64,000 nt of DNA from Micromonospora sp. NBC_00389 (GCF_036059255.1 NZ_CP107947.1:3038001-3102000); one strand, 5' to 3'. Counted from the stretch's first letter, positions 36,511-47,407 are shown. A program made the numbers and translations. The notes: generated from the sequence alone by a model not told the origin.

Positions 36511-37827
36511 TCAGGCGGGGACGGGGCTGAGCTCGTCCTGCCGGTCGGGCCGGGTGTTCGCGACCGGCTCCGGGTCGGTCAGGTCCCGCCGGCCGGCGGA
36601 TTCGTACGCGGCCCGGTCGAGGGTGCCCTCGCGGGCAGCGACGACGGTCGGCACCAGGGCCTGCCCGGCCACGTTGGTGGCGGTCCGGATCATGTCGAGG
36701 ATCGGGTCGATGGCCAGCAGCAGGCCGGCGCCGGCCAGCGGCAGGCCCAGCGTGCTCAGGGTGAGGGTGAGCATCACGATCGCGCCGGTCAGGCCGGCGG
36801 TGGCCGCCGAGCCGACCACCGAGACGAAGGCGATCAGCAGGTAGTCGGTGATGCCGAGGTCCACGCCGAACACCTGGGCCACGAAGATCGCGGCGAGTGC
36901 CGGGTAGATCGCGGCGCAGCCGTCCATCTTCGTGGTGGCGCCGAACGGCACCGCGAACGAGGCGTACTCACGGGGCACGCCGAGCCGCTCGACGGAACGC
37001 TGGGTCACCGGCATGGTGCCCACCGAGGAGCGGGACACGAAGGCCAGCTCGATCGCCGGCCAGGCGCCGGCGAAGAAGCGCAGCGGGTTGAGCCGGCCGG
37101 CGAGGATCAGCACCAGCGGGTAGACCACGAACAGCACGATGGCGCAGCCGACGTAGACGGCGGTGGTGAACTTGGCCAGCGGGGCCAGCAGGTCCCAGCC
37201 GTACGAGGCGACGGCGTTGCCGATCAGGCCGAGGGTGCCGATCGGGGCGAGTCGGATGACCCACCAGAGCGCCTTCTGGACGATCTCCAACAGCGAGCGG
37301 TTCAGCGCCACGAACGGCTCGGCGGCCTCGCCGACCAGCAGCGCCGCCGCACCGACCACGAGGGCGAGGAAGACGATCTGGAGGACGTTGCCCTCGACGA
37401 ACGCGCCGACCGGGTTGGTGGGCACGATGCCGGTGAGGAAGTCGGTCCAGGAGCCGGTGTTCTTCGGCGGTGCCGCGCCACCCAGGTCGAGGGTCACGCC
37501 CTTGCCCGGGTTGGTGAGCAGGCCGAGGCCGATGCCGATGCCCACCGCGATAAGCGCGGTGATGCCGAACCACAGCAGGGTCTTCAACGCGAGCCGGGCG
37601 GCGTTGGCCACGCCGCGCAGGCTGACCACGCTGACCACGATGGCGGTGAAGACCAGGGGCGGCACGGCCAGCTTGAGCAGCTGGATGAAGAGGCCGCCGA
37701 CGGTGTGCAGGGTGCTGGTCAGCCAGCTCAGGTCGTTGGTGCGGGCCAGGAAGCCGAGCGCCACGCCGAGCACGAGGCCGAGCAGGATCTGCACGGAGAA
37801 GGGAATTTTGCGCAGGCCGAAAGGCAT
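36511..37827 (-). CDS. Dicarboxylate/amino acid:cation symporter (DAACS/GltP family)
   Basis: 438 residues from ATG 37827 (MPFGLRKIPFSVQILLGL); a longer frame upstream has no family similarity. About eight helices plus two re-entrant hairpins. AFVSRSSVGTMPVT is the serine-rich hairpin tip, FAVPFGATTKMDGCAA holds the NMDG-like motif (here KMDG), and LLLAIDPILDMIRTATNVAGQAL contains the substrate-binding D-x3-R/T-x3-N pattern. It imports glutamate, aspartate or C4-dicarboxylates with Na+ or H+. Confidence 0.92.
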   Translation of the reverse strand: MPFGLRKIPFSVQILLGLVLGVALGFLARTNDLSWLTSTLHTVGGLFIQLLKLAVPPLVFTAIVVSVVSLRGVANAARLALKTLLWFGITALIAVGIGIGLGLLTNPGKGVTLDLGGAAPPKNTGSWTDFLTGIVPTNPVGAFVEGNVLQIVFLALVVGAAALLVGEAAEPFVALNRSLLEIVQKALWWVIRLAPIGTLGLIGNAVASYGWDLLAPLAKFTTAVYVGCAIVLFVVYPLVLILAGRLNPLRFFAGAWPAIELAFVSRSSVGTMPVTQRSVERLGVPREYASFAVPFGATTKMDGCAAIYPALAAIFVAQVFGVDLGITDYLLIAFVSVVGSAATAGLTGAIVMLTLTLSTLGLPLAGAGLLLAIDPILDMIRTATNVAGQALVPTVVAAREGTLDRAAYESAGRRDLTDPEPVANTRPDRQDELSPVPA

Positions 37828-37973
37828 GTGGGTCTGTCCAATTGTCTGGTCCGGGCGGGGTAGGCGGGAGAGTGCGGCTACGCCGGACAGACGCCGCTGG
37901 CCTGCAGTCGGAGATCGACGTACAGGCGGACGGTAAGGCCCCAGACATTGGTCATCGCCGGCCAACGTTACGC

Positions 37974-38000
37974 CGGTCCTTCTCCTGGGTGGAAGGACCG
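37974..38000. terminator. Hairpin upstream of the symporter gene
   Basis: CGGTCCTT (37974-37981) and AAGGACCG (37993-38000) with an 11-bp loop. It sits 40 bp after the DUF998-like gene and may terminate it. Confidence 0.55.
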
Positions 38001-38039
38001 CTGATCGTGAGGCTCCTTACAGTCGCCGCCGATGCGTGC

Positions 38040-38756
38040 TCAGCGGCGGGCCAGGGCCAGCACGGTGGCGGTGGCCAGGCCCCACAGCACCGCGAGCGCC
38101 AGGATCAGCCGTTCCAGCACGCCCACCACCCCGCCCCGACCGACGAGGAGCATGGCCAGCCCCACCGTGGCGCAGAGCGGCAGGGCCAGCGCCGCCGCCC
38201 CGCCGGCCAGCCAACGTACCGCCCGGCCGGCCGGGCCGGCCAGGGCGAGCGCGACCATCGCGAGGACCACCGCCGCGGTCGCCGCGATGCTTCCTCCGCC
38301 ATGCACCAGGTCCGCCACCGTGGCTCGCTCGAACGGCGGCAGCGGACAGCCGGCGGAGCAGGTCACCGCCCCGGACACGGCGGTGCACACGGCACTGACC
38401 GCGAGCAGCGCTGGCGCAGCCCGCGCCCCGGCGAGGAGCGCCGGCGCCGCCCGCACCCAGGGGGGCAGTGCTGGCGCGGCCCGCACCTCGGCAGGCAGCG
38501 CGGCGGCGAGCAGCAGCAGCGCTCCGGCCAGTGCGAGGACCCCGATCCGGTACGTCGCGGCGTGGCCGCTGCCGGCGATGCCCGCCTCACTGACGTACCC
38601 GGTGAGCCCCGGACCGGGACCGGCGACCACGGCGACCGTCACCGCGACCGCGCCGCCCAGCGCGCAGCCGGCGGCGGCCGACGCGGCGACCCGGCGCGCG
38701 ACGTCCGCGTGGACGGCGGGCGCGGTCGTGGTGCCGGGCCGACCCGGCTCAGCCAC
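38040..38756 (-). CDS. DUF998-like multi-pass membrane protein
   Basis: 238 residues from GTG 38756, which overlaps the GST stop by 8 bp. Six or so Ala/Leu-rich helices. GPGPGLTGYVSEAGIAGS and VTCSAGCPLPPFERATVADLVHGGGS fit my recollection of DUF998 proteins, including two cysteines in the external loop. Function unknown. Translational coupling with the GST suggests a shared process. Confidence 0.65.
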   Translation of the reverse strand: MAEPGRPGTTTAPAVHADVARRVAASAAAGCALGGAVAVTVAVVAGPGPGLTGYVSEAGIAGSGHAATYRIGVLALAGALLLLAAALPAEVRAAPALPPWVRAAPALLAGARAAPALLAVSAVCTAVSGAVTCSAGCPLPPFERATVADLVHGGGSIAATAAVVLAMVALALAGPAGRAVRWLAGGAAALALPLCATVGLAMLLVGRGGVVGVLERLILALAVLWGLATATVLALARR

Positions 38757-39714
38757 GCCCGTGCGGCGTGGTCCAGCCGGACTGGTCGGGCCCCAGCGGC
38801 ACGATGGCGCTCGGGTTGATCTCCCGGTGGGTGCCGTAGTAGTGCCGCTTGATGTGGTCGAAGTCCACCGTCTCGCCGAAGCCCGGGGTCTGGAACAGGT
38901 CCCGGGCGTACGCCCAGAGCACCGGCATTTCGGTCAACTTGTGCCGGTTGCACTTGAAGTGTCCGTGGTACGCGGTGTCGAAGCGGACCAGCGTGGTGAA
39001 CAGCCGCACATCGGCCTCGGTGATCGCGTCGCCCATCAGGTAGCGCTGCCCGGCCAGCCGCTCAGAGAGCGCGTCCAGCCGGGCGAACAGCGCCCGGAAC
39101 GCCTCGTCGTACGCCTCCTGGGAGGTGGCGAACCCGCACCGGTACACGCCGTTGTTGACGTCGGTGTGGATCTCGGCCATCAGCGCGTTCATCTCGGGGC
39201 GCAGATCGATCGGGTACAGGTCCGGCGCGTCCGGGGCGTGCAACCGCCGCCACTCGGTGGAGAAGTCCAGGGTGAGCTGCGGGTAGTCGTTGGTGACCAC
39301 CCGACCGGTCAGCGTGTCGACCAGCGCCGGCACGGTCACCCGGCCGGTGTAGTCCGGGTCGGTGGCCAGGTACGCCTCGGAGAGGAAGCTGACGCCGAGG
39401 ACCGGGTCGAAGCCGTCCGGGTCGAGGGCGAACGCCCAGCCCCGCTCGTCCCGGATCGGGTCGACGGTGCCCAGCGAGATCGCGTCGTCCAGCCCGAGCA
39501 GACCGCGCACGATCCGGGCGCGGTGCGCCCACGGGCAGGCGCGGCACCAGATCAGCCGGTAGCGGCCAGCCTCCAGCGGCCAGCGGTCCTGCTCGTCGGG
39601 GCCGCCGCCGGGCGGGGAGGTCGAGTCCGGGGTGACCCGGCCAGTGAACCGGTTGGGTTGACGGACGAACGCGCCACCGCCGCTGGTCTCTGCGCTGAAC
39701 TGGGCCCGGGCCAT
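38749..39714 (-). CDS. Xi-class glutathione S-transferase-like (S-glutathionyl/mycothiyl-hydroquinone reductase)
   Basis: 321 residues from ATG 39714. The thioredoxin-like domain contains LIWCRACPWAHRARIVRG; CPWAHR is the catalytic Cys motif of YqjG/EcmB enzymes. Other family marks are NDYPQLTLDFSTEW, LYPIDLRPEMNALM, NNGVYRCGFATSQEAYDEA and HIKRHYYGTHREINP. These enzymes reduce S-thiolated hydroquinones. Actinobacteria use mycothiol in place of glutathione, so the native thiol is probably mycothiol (inference). Divergent from the thiolase gene. Confidence 0.9.
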   Translation of the reverse strand: MARAQFSAETSGGGAFVRQPNRFTGRVTPDSTSPPGGGPDEQDRWPLEAGRYRLIWCRACPWAHRARIVRGLLGLDDAISLGTVDPIRDERGWAFALDPDGFDPVLGVSFLSEAYLATDPDYTGRVTVPALVDTLTGRVVTNDYPQLTLDFSTEWRRLHAPDAPDLYPIDLRPEMNALMAEIHTDVNNGVYRCGFATSQEAYDEAFRALFARLDALSERLAGQRYLMGDAITEADVRLFTTLVRFDTAYHGHFKCNRHKLTEMPVLWAYARDLFQTPGFGETVDFDHIKRHYYGTHREINPSAIVPLGPDQSGWTTPHGRG

Positions 39715-39820
39715 GCCGTCAACCTATCCGGTGTCGGCGCGGATATCCTGGCGCTCGGTAGCCCGCAAGACCCCAGCGGGTGCCTCCACCCCCGCCGTCT
39801 CCACCCCCGAAGGACTCGCG

Positions 39821-41026
<1,206 letters not shown>

Positions 41027-41176
41027 GCGCGGAAAGAGCGTGAAGGGATCTCCCGAACGCGGGAGTCAGCGGCCTAGAGTGGTCCACACCACACGACCCG
41101 TGGGTCGGCCGGGGGGCGCGGGCACGCCGACGCCGGTGCCGTCCCGCGCCGCGGCGATGAACTGGGGAGCACGCTG

Positions 41177-41989
41177 ATGCCGGACGGACTGCCGACCGAG
41201 ATCGATCTGACCAGGCCGAGCGCGGCCCGGGTGTACGACTATTTCCTGGGCGGGGCGCACAACTTCGAGATCGATCGGCAGTTGGCCGAGCAGATCGCCA
41301 GCATGACCCCGAACCTCGCCGCCACCATGCGCTCCGGCCGGGAGTTCCTGCGCCGTGCCGTCCGGGCGTTGCTCGATGCCGGCATCGACCAGTTCCTCGA
41401 CATCGGCTCCGGAATTCCCACCGTGGGCAACGTGCACGAGGTGGCCCAGGGGGCGAACCCCAAGGCCCGCGTGGTCTACGTCGACATCGACCCGGTGGCC
41501 GTCGCGCACAGCCGGGAACTGCTCGCCGGCAACGAGCTGACCGGGGTGATCCACTCCGACCTGCGGGAGCCGGAGCGGATCCTCGCCGAGACCCGGCAGC
41601 TCGGGCTGATCGACTTCAGCCGGCCGATGGGCATCCTGCTGGCCGGGGTGGTGCACTTCATCCCGGACGCCGACCGGCCCGAGGACATCCTGGCCACCCT
41701 GCGGGCCGCCGCCGCGCCCGGCAGCTTCCTGGTCATCTCGCACTCCACCTTCGAGGACCAACCGCAGGAGATGCTGGACGCCCAGCGGCTCTCCGCGCGG
41801 ACGGACACCGAGATCACGTTGCGGTCCCGCGCGCAGGTCACCGGCTTCTTCGGCGACTGGACGGTCCTCGAACCGGGCGTGGTGCACATGCCGCTGTGGC
41901 GCCCCGACTCACCGTCGGATGTGGACGAGCACCCGGAGCGGTTCGGCGCCTTCGGGGCGGTCGCCCGGTACGACCAGCCCGCCGGCTGA
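41177..41989 (+). CDS. DUF574-family SAM-dependent methyltransferase
   Basis: 270 residues from ATG 41177 (TGGGGAGCACGCTG upstream). DLTRPSAARVYDYFLGGAHNFEIDR is the exact opening of DUF574 proteins, abundant in Actinobacteria. The SAM loop is FLDIGSGIPTVGNVHE, with VVYVDIDPVAVAHSRELL after it. Substrate unknown. Only 4 bp separate its stop from the next start, so it is coupled to the GGDEF-EAL gene. Confidence 0.9.
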   Translation: MPDGLPTEIDLTRPSAARVYDYFLGGAHNFEIDRQLAEQIASMTPNLAATMRSGREFLRRAVRALLDAGIDQFLDIGSGIPTVGNVHEVAQGANPKARVVYVDIDPVAVAHSRELLAGNELTGVIHSDLREPERILAETRQLGLIDFSRPMGILLAGVVHFIPDADRPEDILATLRAAAAPGSFLVISHSTFEDQPQEMLDAQRLSARTDTEITLRSRAQVTGFFGDWTVLEPGVVHMPLWRPDSPSDVDEHPERFGAFGAVARYDQPAG

Positions 41990-41993
41990 TCCG

Positions 41994-44159
41994 GTGGCCG
42001 CCGTCCCGGATCCCGTCGGGGTCGACGTCGGCCGTGCCGATGCCCAGGGCTACGCCGCCGACTGGGCCCGCGCGGTACGCCGCCTCGGTTTCGTGCCGCT
42101 CAGCGCGGCCGAGACCGAGCGGCTGCTGCTGGTGCACACGGTTCGGATGGCCCAGGCGGTGCTGGCCGAGCCGTTCTCCGCCCGGCCCGCCGAGGAGATC
42201 GGGCGGGCACTGGTGGAGGCACACCTCACCGAGCCTGGCGCCCTCGAGTGGTCGTTGCGCGCCCTCGGTGACGACTTTCCCCGCCGTGTGCTGGCCGCCG
42301 ACGACCGGCCGGCGGATCTGACCGAACGGATCGCGGCGATGCAGGGCGGGCTGGCCGCCGGGTTCGCCCGGGCGCTGCGCGACCGCACCTTCACCCAGCA
42401 GGAGCGGATCGCCCGGTCGGCCTGGCAGGCGCGTGACGAGGTGGAGCAGGCGCTGCGCGACAGCGAGGCGCGGTTCCGGGCGGTCTTCACCGGCGCCGCG
42501 ATCGGGATCGGCATCGCCGACCTGGACGGCCAGATCATCGACGTCAACCAGGCGTTCGCCGACATGCTCGGCTATTCGGCCGAGGAGCTACGCGAGATCA
42601 ACGTGGCGGCGCTGTTCCACGCGGACGACGCCGTCGGGATGTGGGAGCTGTACCAGGAGCTGATCGAGGGCAAGCAGGACTCGGTGCGGGTGGAGAAGCG
42701 CTACCACCGCAAGGACGGCAGCGTGGTCTGGACGGATCTGGCCGTCTCGCTGATCCGGTACGACGACGGCCGGCCCCGGTTCACCGTCGCGATGATCGAG
42801 GACATCACCCAGCGGTACGAGCTCCAGCAGCGACTGCGCTTCCAGGCGTTGCACGACCCACTGACCGGGTTGCCCAACCGGACGCTGTTCTTCGAGACGT
42901 TGGGCAGGTTCCTCGACACCGCCCGGCCCGGGCAGCGGATCGGCGTGTGCTTCCTCGACCTGGACGGCTTCAAGGCGATCAACGACAGCCTCGGCCACGA
43001 CTTCGGTGACCGGCTGTTGGTGATGATCGGCCGGCGGCTGGCCGAGTGCGTGGCCGACCACGGCCACCTGGTCGCCCGGATGGGCGGCGACGAGTTCGTC
43101 ATCCTGGTCGACGGCGGGGACGACATCGACGACGCGGTGGCCGTGGCGGAGGCCGCGTTGGCCGCCGTCGCCGCCCCCGTGCACGTCGACGACCAGCAGT
43201 TGGCCGTCTCAGCCAGCGTGGGCATCGTGGAGTGCCCGGCCGGGGAGACCACCGCCTCGGAGCTGATGAAGGCCGCGGACACCACGCTCTACTGGGCCAA
43301 GGCGGCGGGCCGGGGCCGGTGGGCGGTCTACGACCCGGAGCGCAGCGCCCGGGACCTCGCCCGGTCGGCGCTGGTCGCCGGGCTGCCGGCGGCACTGGAC
43401 CGGGGCGAGTTCGTGCTGCACTACCAGCCGATCGTGTCGCTGCTGGAGGGCAGCATGCTCGCGGTGGAGGCGCTGGTCCGCTGGCAGCACCCGGAGCTGG
43501 GTCTGATCGGGCCGGACCGGTTCATCGGCCTGGCCGAGGAGACCGGCCTCATCGTGCGGCTCGGTGAGTGGGTGCTGCGGCGGGCGTGCCGCGACGCCGA
43601 GCGGTGGCGGCGGGAGTTCCCCGACGCCCGGCTGGTGGTCAGCGTCAACCTGGCCGCCCGACAGGCCGACGACCCGGCGATCGTGGAGACCGTGGCCGAC
43701 GTGCTGCGCACCAGTGGGCTGCCGGCGGAGCTGCTCCAGTTGGAGCTGACCGAGAGCGCCGTGATGGGCAGCGCCGGTGAACCGCTGCGCAGCCTGCACC
43801 GGCTTGCCGCGCTGGGCATCCGACTGGCGGTGGACGATTTCGGCACTGGGTATTCGAACCTGGCGTACCTGCGACGGTTGCCGATCCACTGTCTGAAGCT
43901 GGCCGGGCCGTTCGTCGAGGGCATCCGCGCCGACGGAACGGACATCGCGGCCGACCACCGCGACGAGCGGATCGTCGACGCGCTGGTCCGGCTGGCGCAC
44001 GCGCTGGAGCTGTGGGTCACCGCCGAGGCGGTGGAGACCGGGGTGCAGGCGGAACGGCTGCGGGCACTGCGCTGTGACACCGGGCAGGGGCGGTACTTCG
44101 GCGCGCCGGCCCCGGCCGAGGCGATCACCGCCCGGCTGGGCGGCGGGGCGGCGGCGTGA
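41994..44159 (+). CDS. PAS-GGDEF-EAL cyclic-di-GMP signalling protein
   Basis: 721 residues from GTG 41994. About 155 residues of helical N-terminal sensor, then PAS (155-280), GGDEF (about 285-445; ARMGGDEFVIL, catalytic motif intact) and EAL (about 460-710; AVEALVRWQHP, NLAARQ, LELTES, DDFGTGYSNL and AEAVET). No RxxD inhibitory site is visible before GGDEF (DHGHLVAR there). The LKID metal/catalytic strand reads LKLAG, so phosphodiesterase efficiency may be altered. It is soluble and likely makes and/or breaks c-di-GMP in response to a PAS signal. Confidence 0.92.
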   Translation: MAAVPDPVGVDVGRADAQGYAADWARAVRRLGFVPLSAAETERLLLVHTVRMAQAVLAEPFSARPAEEIGRALVEAHLTEPGALEWSLRALGDDFPRRVLAADDRPADLTERIAAMQGGLAAGFARALRDRTFTQQERIARSAWQARDEVEQALRDSEARFRAVFTGAAIGIGIADLDGQIIDVNQAFADMLGYSAEELREINVAALFHADDAVGMWELYQELIEGKQDSVRVEKRYHRKDGSVVWTDLAVSLIRYDDGRPRFTVAMIEDITQRYELQQRLRFQALHDPLTGLPNRTLFFETLGRFLDTARPGQRIGVCFLDLDGFKAINDSLGHDFGDRLLVMIGRRLAECVADHGHLVARMGGDEFVILVDGGDDIDDAVAVAEAALAAVAAPVHVDDQQLAVSASVGIVECPAGETTASELMKAADTTLYWAKAAGRGRWAVYDPERSARDLARSALVAGLPAALDRGEFVLHYQPIVSLLEGSMLAVEALVRWQHPELGLIGPDRFIGLAEETGLIVRLGEWVLRRACRDAERWRREFPDARLVVSVNLAARQADDPAIVETVADVLRTSGLPAELLQLELTESAVMGSAGEPLRSLHRLAALGIRLAVDDFGTGYSNLAYLRRLPIHCLKLAGPFVEGIRADGTDIAADHRDERIVDALVRLAHALELWVTAEAVETGVQAERLRALRCDTGQGRYFGAPAPAEAITARLGGGAAA

Positions 44160-44199
44160 GCCGGGGACCCGTCCGGCGGTGGCAACGGAAGAGGGCGGC

Positions 44200-44700
44200 G
44201 TGAGCCTCACGGACTCGCAGACGGTGGTGACGGTGGTGGCCGCGCTCGCCATCGTGGCCGGGCTGGCCGGCGTGGTGGTGCCCGGCCTGCCGGCGCTGCC
44301 GCTGTGCTGGGGTGGGGTGCTGGTCTGGGCGATCTTCGGCGGCGCCGGCATGGGTGGCTGGGCGGTGTTCGCCGTCGCCACGTTGGTCGCCGCGGCCGGA
44401 GTCGTGATCAAGTACGCGTGGCCCGGGCGGAACCTGAAACGCACCGGTGTGCCGACGTCCACGCTGCTCGCCGGTGGGGTGCTCGGCATCGTCGGGTTCT
44501 TCGTGGTGCCGGTCGTGGGGCTGGTGCTCGGCTTCGTCGCCGGGGTGTGGGCGGCGGAGCGACTGCGGCTCGGTGACTCCAGACTGGCCTGGCCGTCCAC
44601 CAAGCAGGCGGTCAAGGCCGCTGGTCTGTCGATGCTGGTCGAGTTCGCCGCCGGCCTGGTTATCGCCGCGCTCTGGCTGGCCGGCCTGCTACTGACGTGA
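44200..44700 (+). CDS. DUF456-family membrane protein
   Basis: 166 residues from GTG 44200 (GGAAGAGGG upstream). It is made of glycine-rich hydrophobic hairpins: VPGLPALPLCWGGVLVWAI and GGVLGIVGFFVVPVVGLVLGF are the repeated PG-x-P...G motifs of DUF456. Four to five transmembrane spans. Function unknown. Confidence 0.8.
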   Translation: MSLTDSQTVVTVVAALAIVAGLAGVVVPGLPALPLCWGGVLVWAIFGGAGMGGWAVFAVATLVAAAGVVIKYAWPGRNLKRTGVPTSTLLAGGVLGIVGFFVVPVVGLVLGFVAGVWAAERLRLGDSRLAWPSTKQAVKAAGLSMLVEFAAGLVIAALWLAGLLLT

Positions 44701-44766
44701 CCCGCGGCCCTCGGGCGGACGAGCTCGGGGCCGTGCGGCGGACCCGCGCCGGCTAGGGTCGGCTCC

Positions 44767-45513
44767 GTGCGCATCGTGGTGCTGGGCGGTCTTGGTGCCT
44801 GGCCTTCCGCCTGCCAGGGGTGTGCTGGCTTCGTGGTCGAGCACCAGGGCTTTCGGCTGCTGATCGATCCTGGCTACGCAACCCTGCAACCGCTGCTGAC
44901 CCGGCTGAATGCCTCGGCGGTCGACGCGGTCTACGTCAGCCACGGCCATCCCGACCACTGCGCCGACCTGCAGCCATTGCTGCGGGCAAGGGTGTTGCCA
45001 GACCGGTCCGCCCCGGCCCTGCCGGTGTACGCGCCCACCGGCAGCCTCGACCCGCTGCTCGCGATCGACGAGTCAGGGCTCATCGACACGGCGTACAGAC
45101 TGCACGAGTTCACCCCCGGCGACGGCTTCGACGTCGGTCCGTTCACCGTGCGGACCTGGTCGCTGCCGCACTGGGTGCCTAACGCGGCGGGCTGCTTCTC
45201 CGCTGGCGGGACGGTGCTGGCCTACACCGGGGACACCGGGCCGAGCCCGATGTTGGTCGAGTTGGCCCGCGACGCCGACCTGCTGATCGCCGAGGCGACG
45301 TACGTCGACGAGATCCCGGACCGGCATGTCGGATTCCTGTCGAGCGCCGCCGAGGTGGGTCGCTACGCCAGTGCGGCACGGAGCAAAGAGGTCCTGCTGA
45401 CGCACCTGTGGCCGGGCACGGACCCCGACGCGGCGGTCGCGGCGGCACGGCGGGCGTACCGCGGTCCGGTCGGCGTGGCTCGACCGGGCCTGGTGGTCGA
45501 CCTGCCCGCTTGA
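44767..45513 (+). CDS. MBL-fold metallohydrolase (RNase Z-like branch)
   Basis: 248 residues from GTG 44767. Starts MRIVVLGGLGAWPSACQGCAG, the beta-strand/turn common in RNase Z-like hydrolases. Metal motif VSHGHPDHCAD (HxHxDH), later LAYTGDTGPS (bridging Asp) and LLTHLWPGTDP (final His). It likely cleaves a phosphodiester or ester of a small molecule. No signal peptide. Substrate unknown. Confidence 0.88.
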   Translation: MRIVVLGGLGAWPSACQGCAGFVVEHQGFRLLIDPGYATLQPLLTRLNASAVDAVYVSHGHPDHCADLQPLLRARVLPDRSAPALPVYAPTGSLDPLLAIDESGLIDTAYRLHEFTPGDGFDVGPFTVRTWSLPHWVPNAAGCFSAGGTVLAYTGDTGPSPMLVELARDADLLIAEATYVDEIPDRHVGFLSSAAEVGRYASAARSKEVLLTHLWPGTDPDAAVAAARRAYRGPVGVARPGLVVDLPA

Positions 45514-45813
45514 CGTGAGGGCTCGTTGTGGGGCGGCGGCGGGGGACACCCGTCGGGTACGGCGGAGCAGGCCGTACGTGAGAGAGAGGTGGGTGCCCCG
45601 CGCCGCCGCGGTGCCGGGCGGTCCGAGCGCCCGGAGGTGGACCCGTCGCGAACGGGCCTGGTCACGAGGTCAAGGATGCGCCCGGGCCGGCCGGGCGGCA
45701 ACGCAATTAGCCGTGACGGCGGTGAGATTCCCACCGACTGCGTATTGACCGCCTTGATCGCCGGGACGACACTTTGCCCACTCGCACGCGGAACCACCTC
45801 AGGGAGGTGTGCA
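45514..45813 (+). other. 300-bp leader of the amine-catabolism operon
   Basis: No supported gene. Several GC-rich stems are possible (for example around 45600-45700), and a less GC-rich part is at 45706-45775. I could not match it to a known riboswitch class. It likely holds the operon promoter. Confidence 0.4.
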
Positions 45814-47400
45814 GTGGCAACGACCCCCGTGCCAACCGCCGAGCAACCAATGGACGACGACGCCCGACGGCTCGCCGAACTCGGCTACAAGCAGGAGCTG
45901 CGCCGCAAGTGGAGTGGCTTCTCCAACTTCGCCATCTCGTTCTCGATCATCTCGATCCTGGCCGGCTGTTTCACCACCTTCGGCCAGGCATGGAACAACG
46001 GCGGGCCGGTCGCCATCTCCTGGGGCTGGCCGCTGATCTCGCTCTTCATCCTGATCATCGGCTTCTGCATGGCCGAGCTGGTGTCGGCGTACCCGACCGC
46101 CGGTGGGATCTACTGGTGGGCGGCGACCATGGGCCGCCCGGTGCACGGCTGGTTCACCGGCTGGTTGAACCTGATCGGCTTGGTCGCGGTCACCGCCTCG
46201 GTCGACTACGGCTGCGCGACCTTCCTCAACCTCACCCTGTCGGCGCTCTTCGACGGCTGGGCCGGCACGCTGCGGCAGGCGTTCATCCTCTTCGTGATCA
46301 TCCTGGCGCTGCACGGTCTGATCAACATCTTCGGGCACCGGATCATCGACGTCCTGCAGAACGTCTCGGTCTGGTGGCACGTGGCCGGCGCGGCCGTCGT
46401 GGTGGCCATCCTGGTCTTCGTCCCGGACAATCACCAGAGCTTCCAGTTCGTGTTCACCGAGCGGTTCAACAACTCCGGCTTCGGTGACGGGGACAGCGGC
46501 GGGCTGATCTTCTGGTTCTACGTGTTGCCGCTGGGCTTCCTGCTCACCCAGTACACGATCACCGGCTTCGACGCCTGCGCGCACGTCTCCGAGGAGACCC
46601 GGGGCGCCTCGCAGGCCGCCGCGCGCGGGCTGTGGCAGTCGATCTTCTATTCGGCGGTCGGTGGCTGGATCCTGCTGCTGGCGTTCCTCTTCGCGGCCAC
46701 CGACGTCGAGGCGGTCAACGCCGCCGGCGGCTTCTCCGGCGCGATCTTCGAGTCCGCGCTGACCCCGGTCTTCTTCAAGATCGTCATCATCATCTCCACC
46801 ATCGGGCAGTTCTTCTGCGGGATGAGTTGCGTGACCTCGATGAGCCGGATGGCATACGCGTTCAGCCGCGACCGGGCGGTGCCTGGCTGGCGACTCTGGT
46901 CCAAGGTGGACCGCAACGGCACCCCGGCCAACGCGATCATCGGCGCCACCCTGGCCGGCCTGGTCCTCACCCTGCCGGCGCTCTACGAAAGCTCCGCCGG
47001 CATCCCGATCGCCTTCTACGCGGTCGTCTCCGTCGCGGTGCTCGGGCTCTACCTGTCCTTCCTCATCCCGATCGCGCTGCGGCTGCGGATGGGCGACCGG
47101 TTCATCCCCGGGCCGTGGACGCTCGGGCGGAAGTACAAGCTGCTCGGTTGGATTGCGGTGATCGAGATCGCGGTCATCGCGGTCTACTTCGTGCTGCCGA
47201 TCGTGCCCACCGGGGTGCCCGGCAACGACGGGTTCACCTGGTCGGCCGTGAACTACGCCCCACTGGCCGTGGGCGGGGTGCTGCTGGTGGTCGCCGTCTG
47301 GTGGTACGCCTCGGCCCGGAAGTGGTTCACCGGCCCCGTGCGTACCGTCGAGGACCCGGCACGAGCGCCCGACCCGGCACCGGTCGACGGGCCTGGCTGA
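45814..47400 (+). CDS. APC-family amino acid/amine permease
   Basis: 528 residues from GTG 45814 (GGGAGGT upstream). Twelve or so helices. The opening GYKQELRRKWSGFSNFAISFSIISILAG and WGWPLISLFILIIGFCMAELVSAYPTAGGIYWW are typical of the GABA/amine permease branch of the APC superfamily. It takes up the substrate of the downstream pathway, probably a polyamine, ethanolamine or gamma-amino acid (inference). First gene of the catabolic cluster, followed by a hairpin that may reduce read-through. Confidence 0.88.
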   Translation: MATTPVPTAEQPMDDDARRLAELGYKQELRRKWSGFSNFAISFSIISILAGCFTTFGQAWNNGGPVAISWGWPLISLFILIIGFCMAELVSAYPTAGGIYWWAATMGRPVHGWFTGWLNLIGLVAVTASVDYGCATFLNLTLSALFDGWAGTLRQAFILFVIILALHGLINIFGHRIIDVLQNVSVWWHVAGAAVVVAILVFVPDNHQSFQFVFTERFNNSGFGDGDSGGLIFWFYVLPLGFLLTQYTITGFDACAHVSEETRGASQAAARGLWQSIFYSAVGGWILLLAFLFAATDVEAVNAAGGFSGAIFESALTPVFFKIVIIISTIGQFFCGMSCVTSMSRMAYAFSRDRAVPGWRLWSKVDRNGTPANAIIGATLAGLVLTLPALYESSAGIPIAFYAVVSVAVLGLYLSFLIPIALRLRMGDRFIPGPWTLGRKYKLLGWIAVIEIAVIAVYFVLPIVPTGVPGNDGFTWSAVNYAPLAVGGVLLVVAVWWYASARKWFTGPVRTVEDPARAPDPAPVDGPG

Positions 47401-47407
47401 CCCGGAC

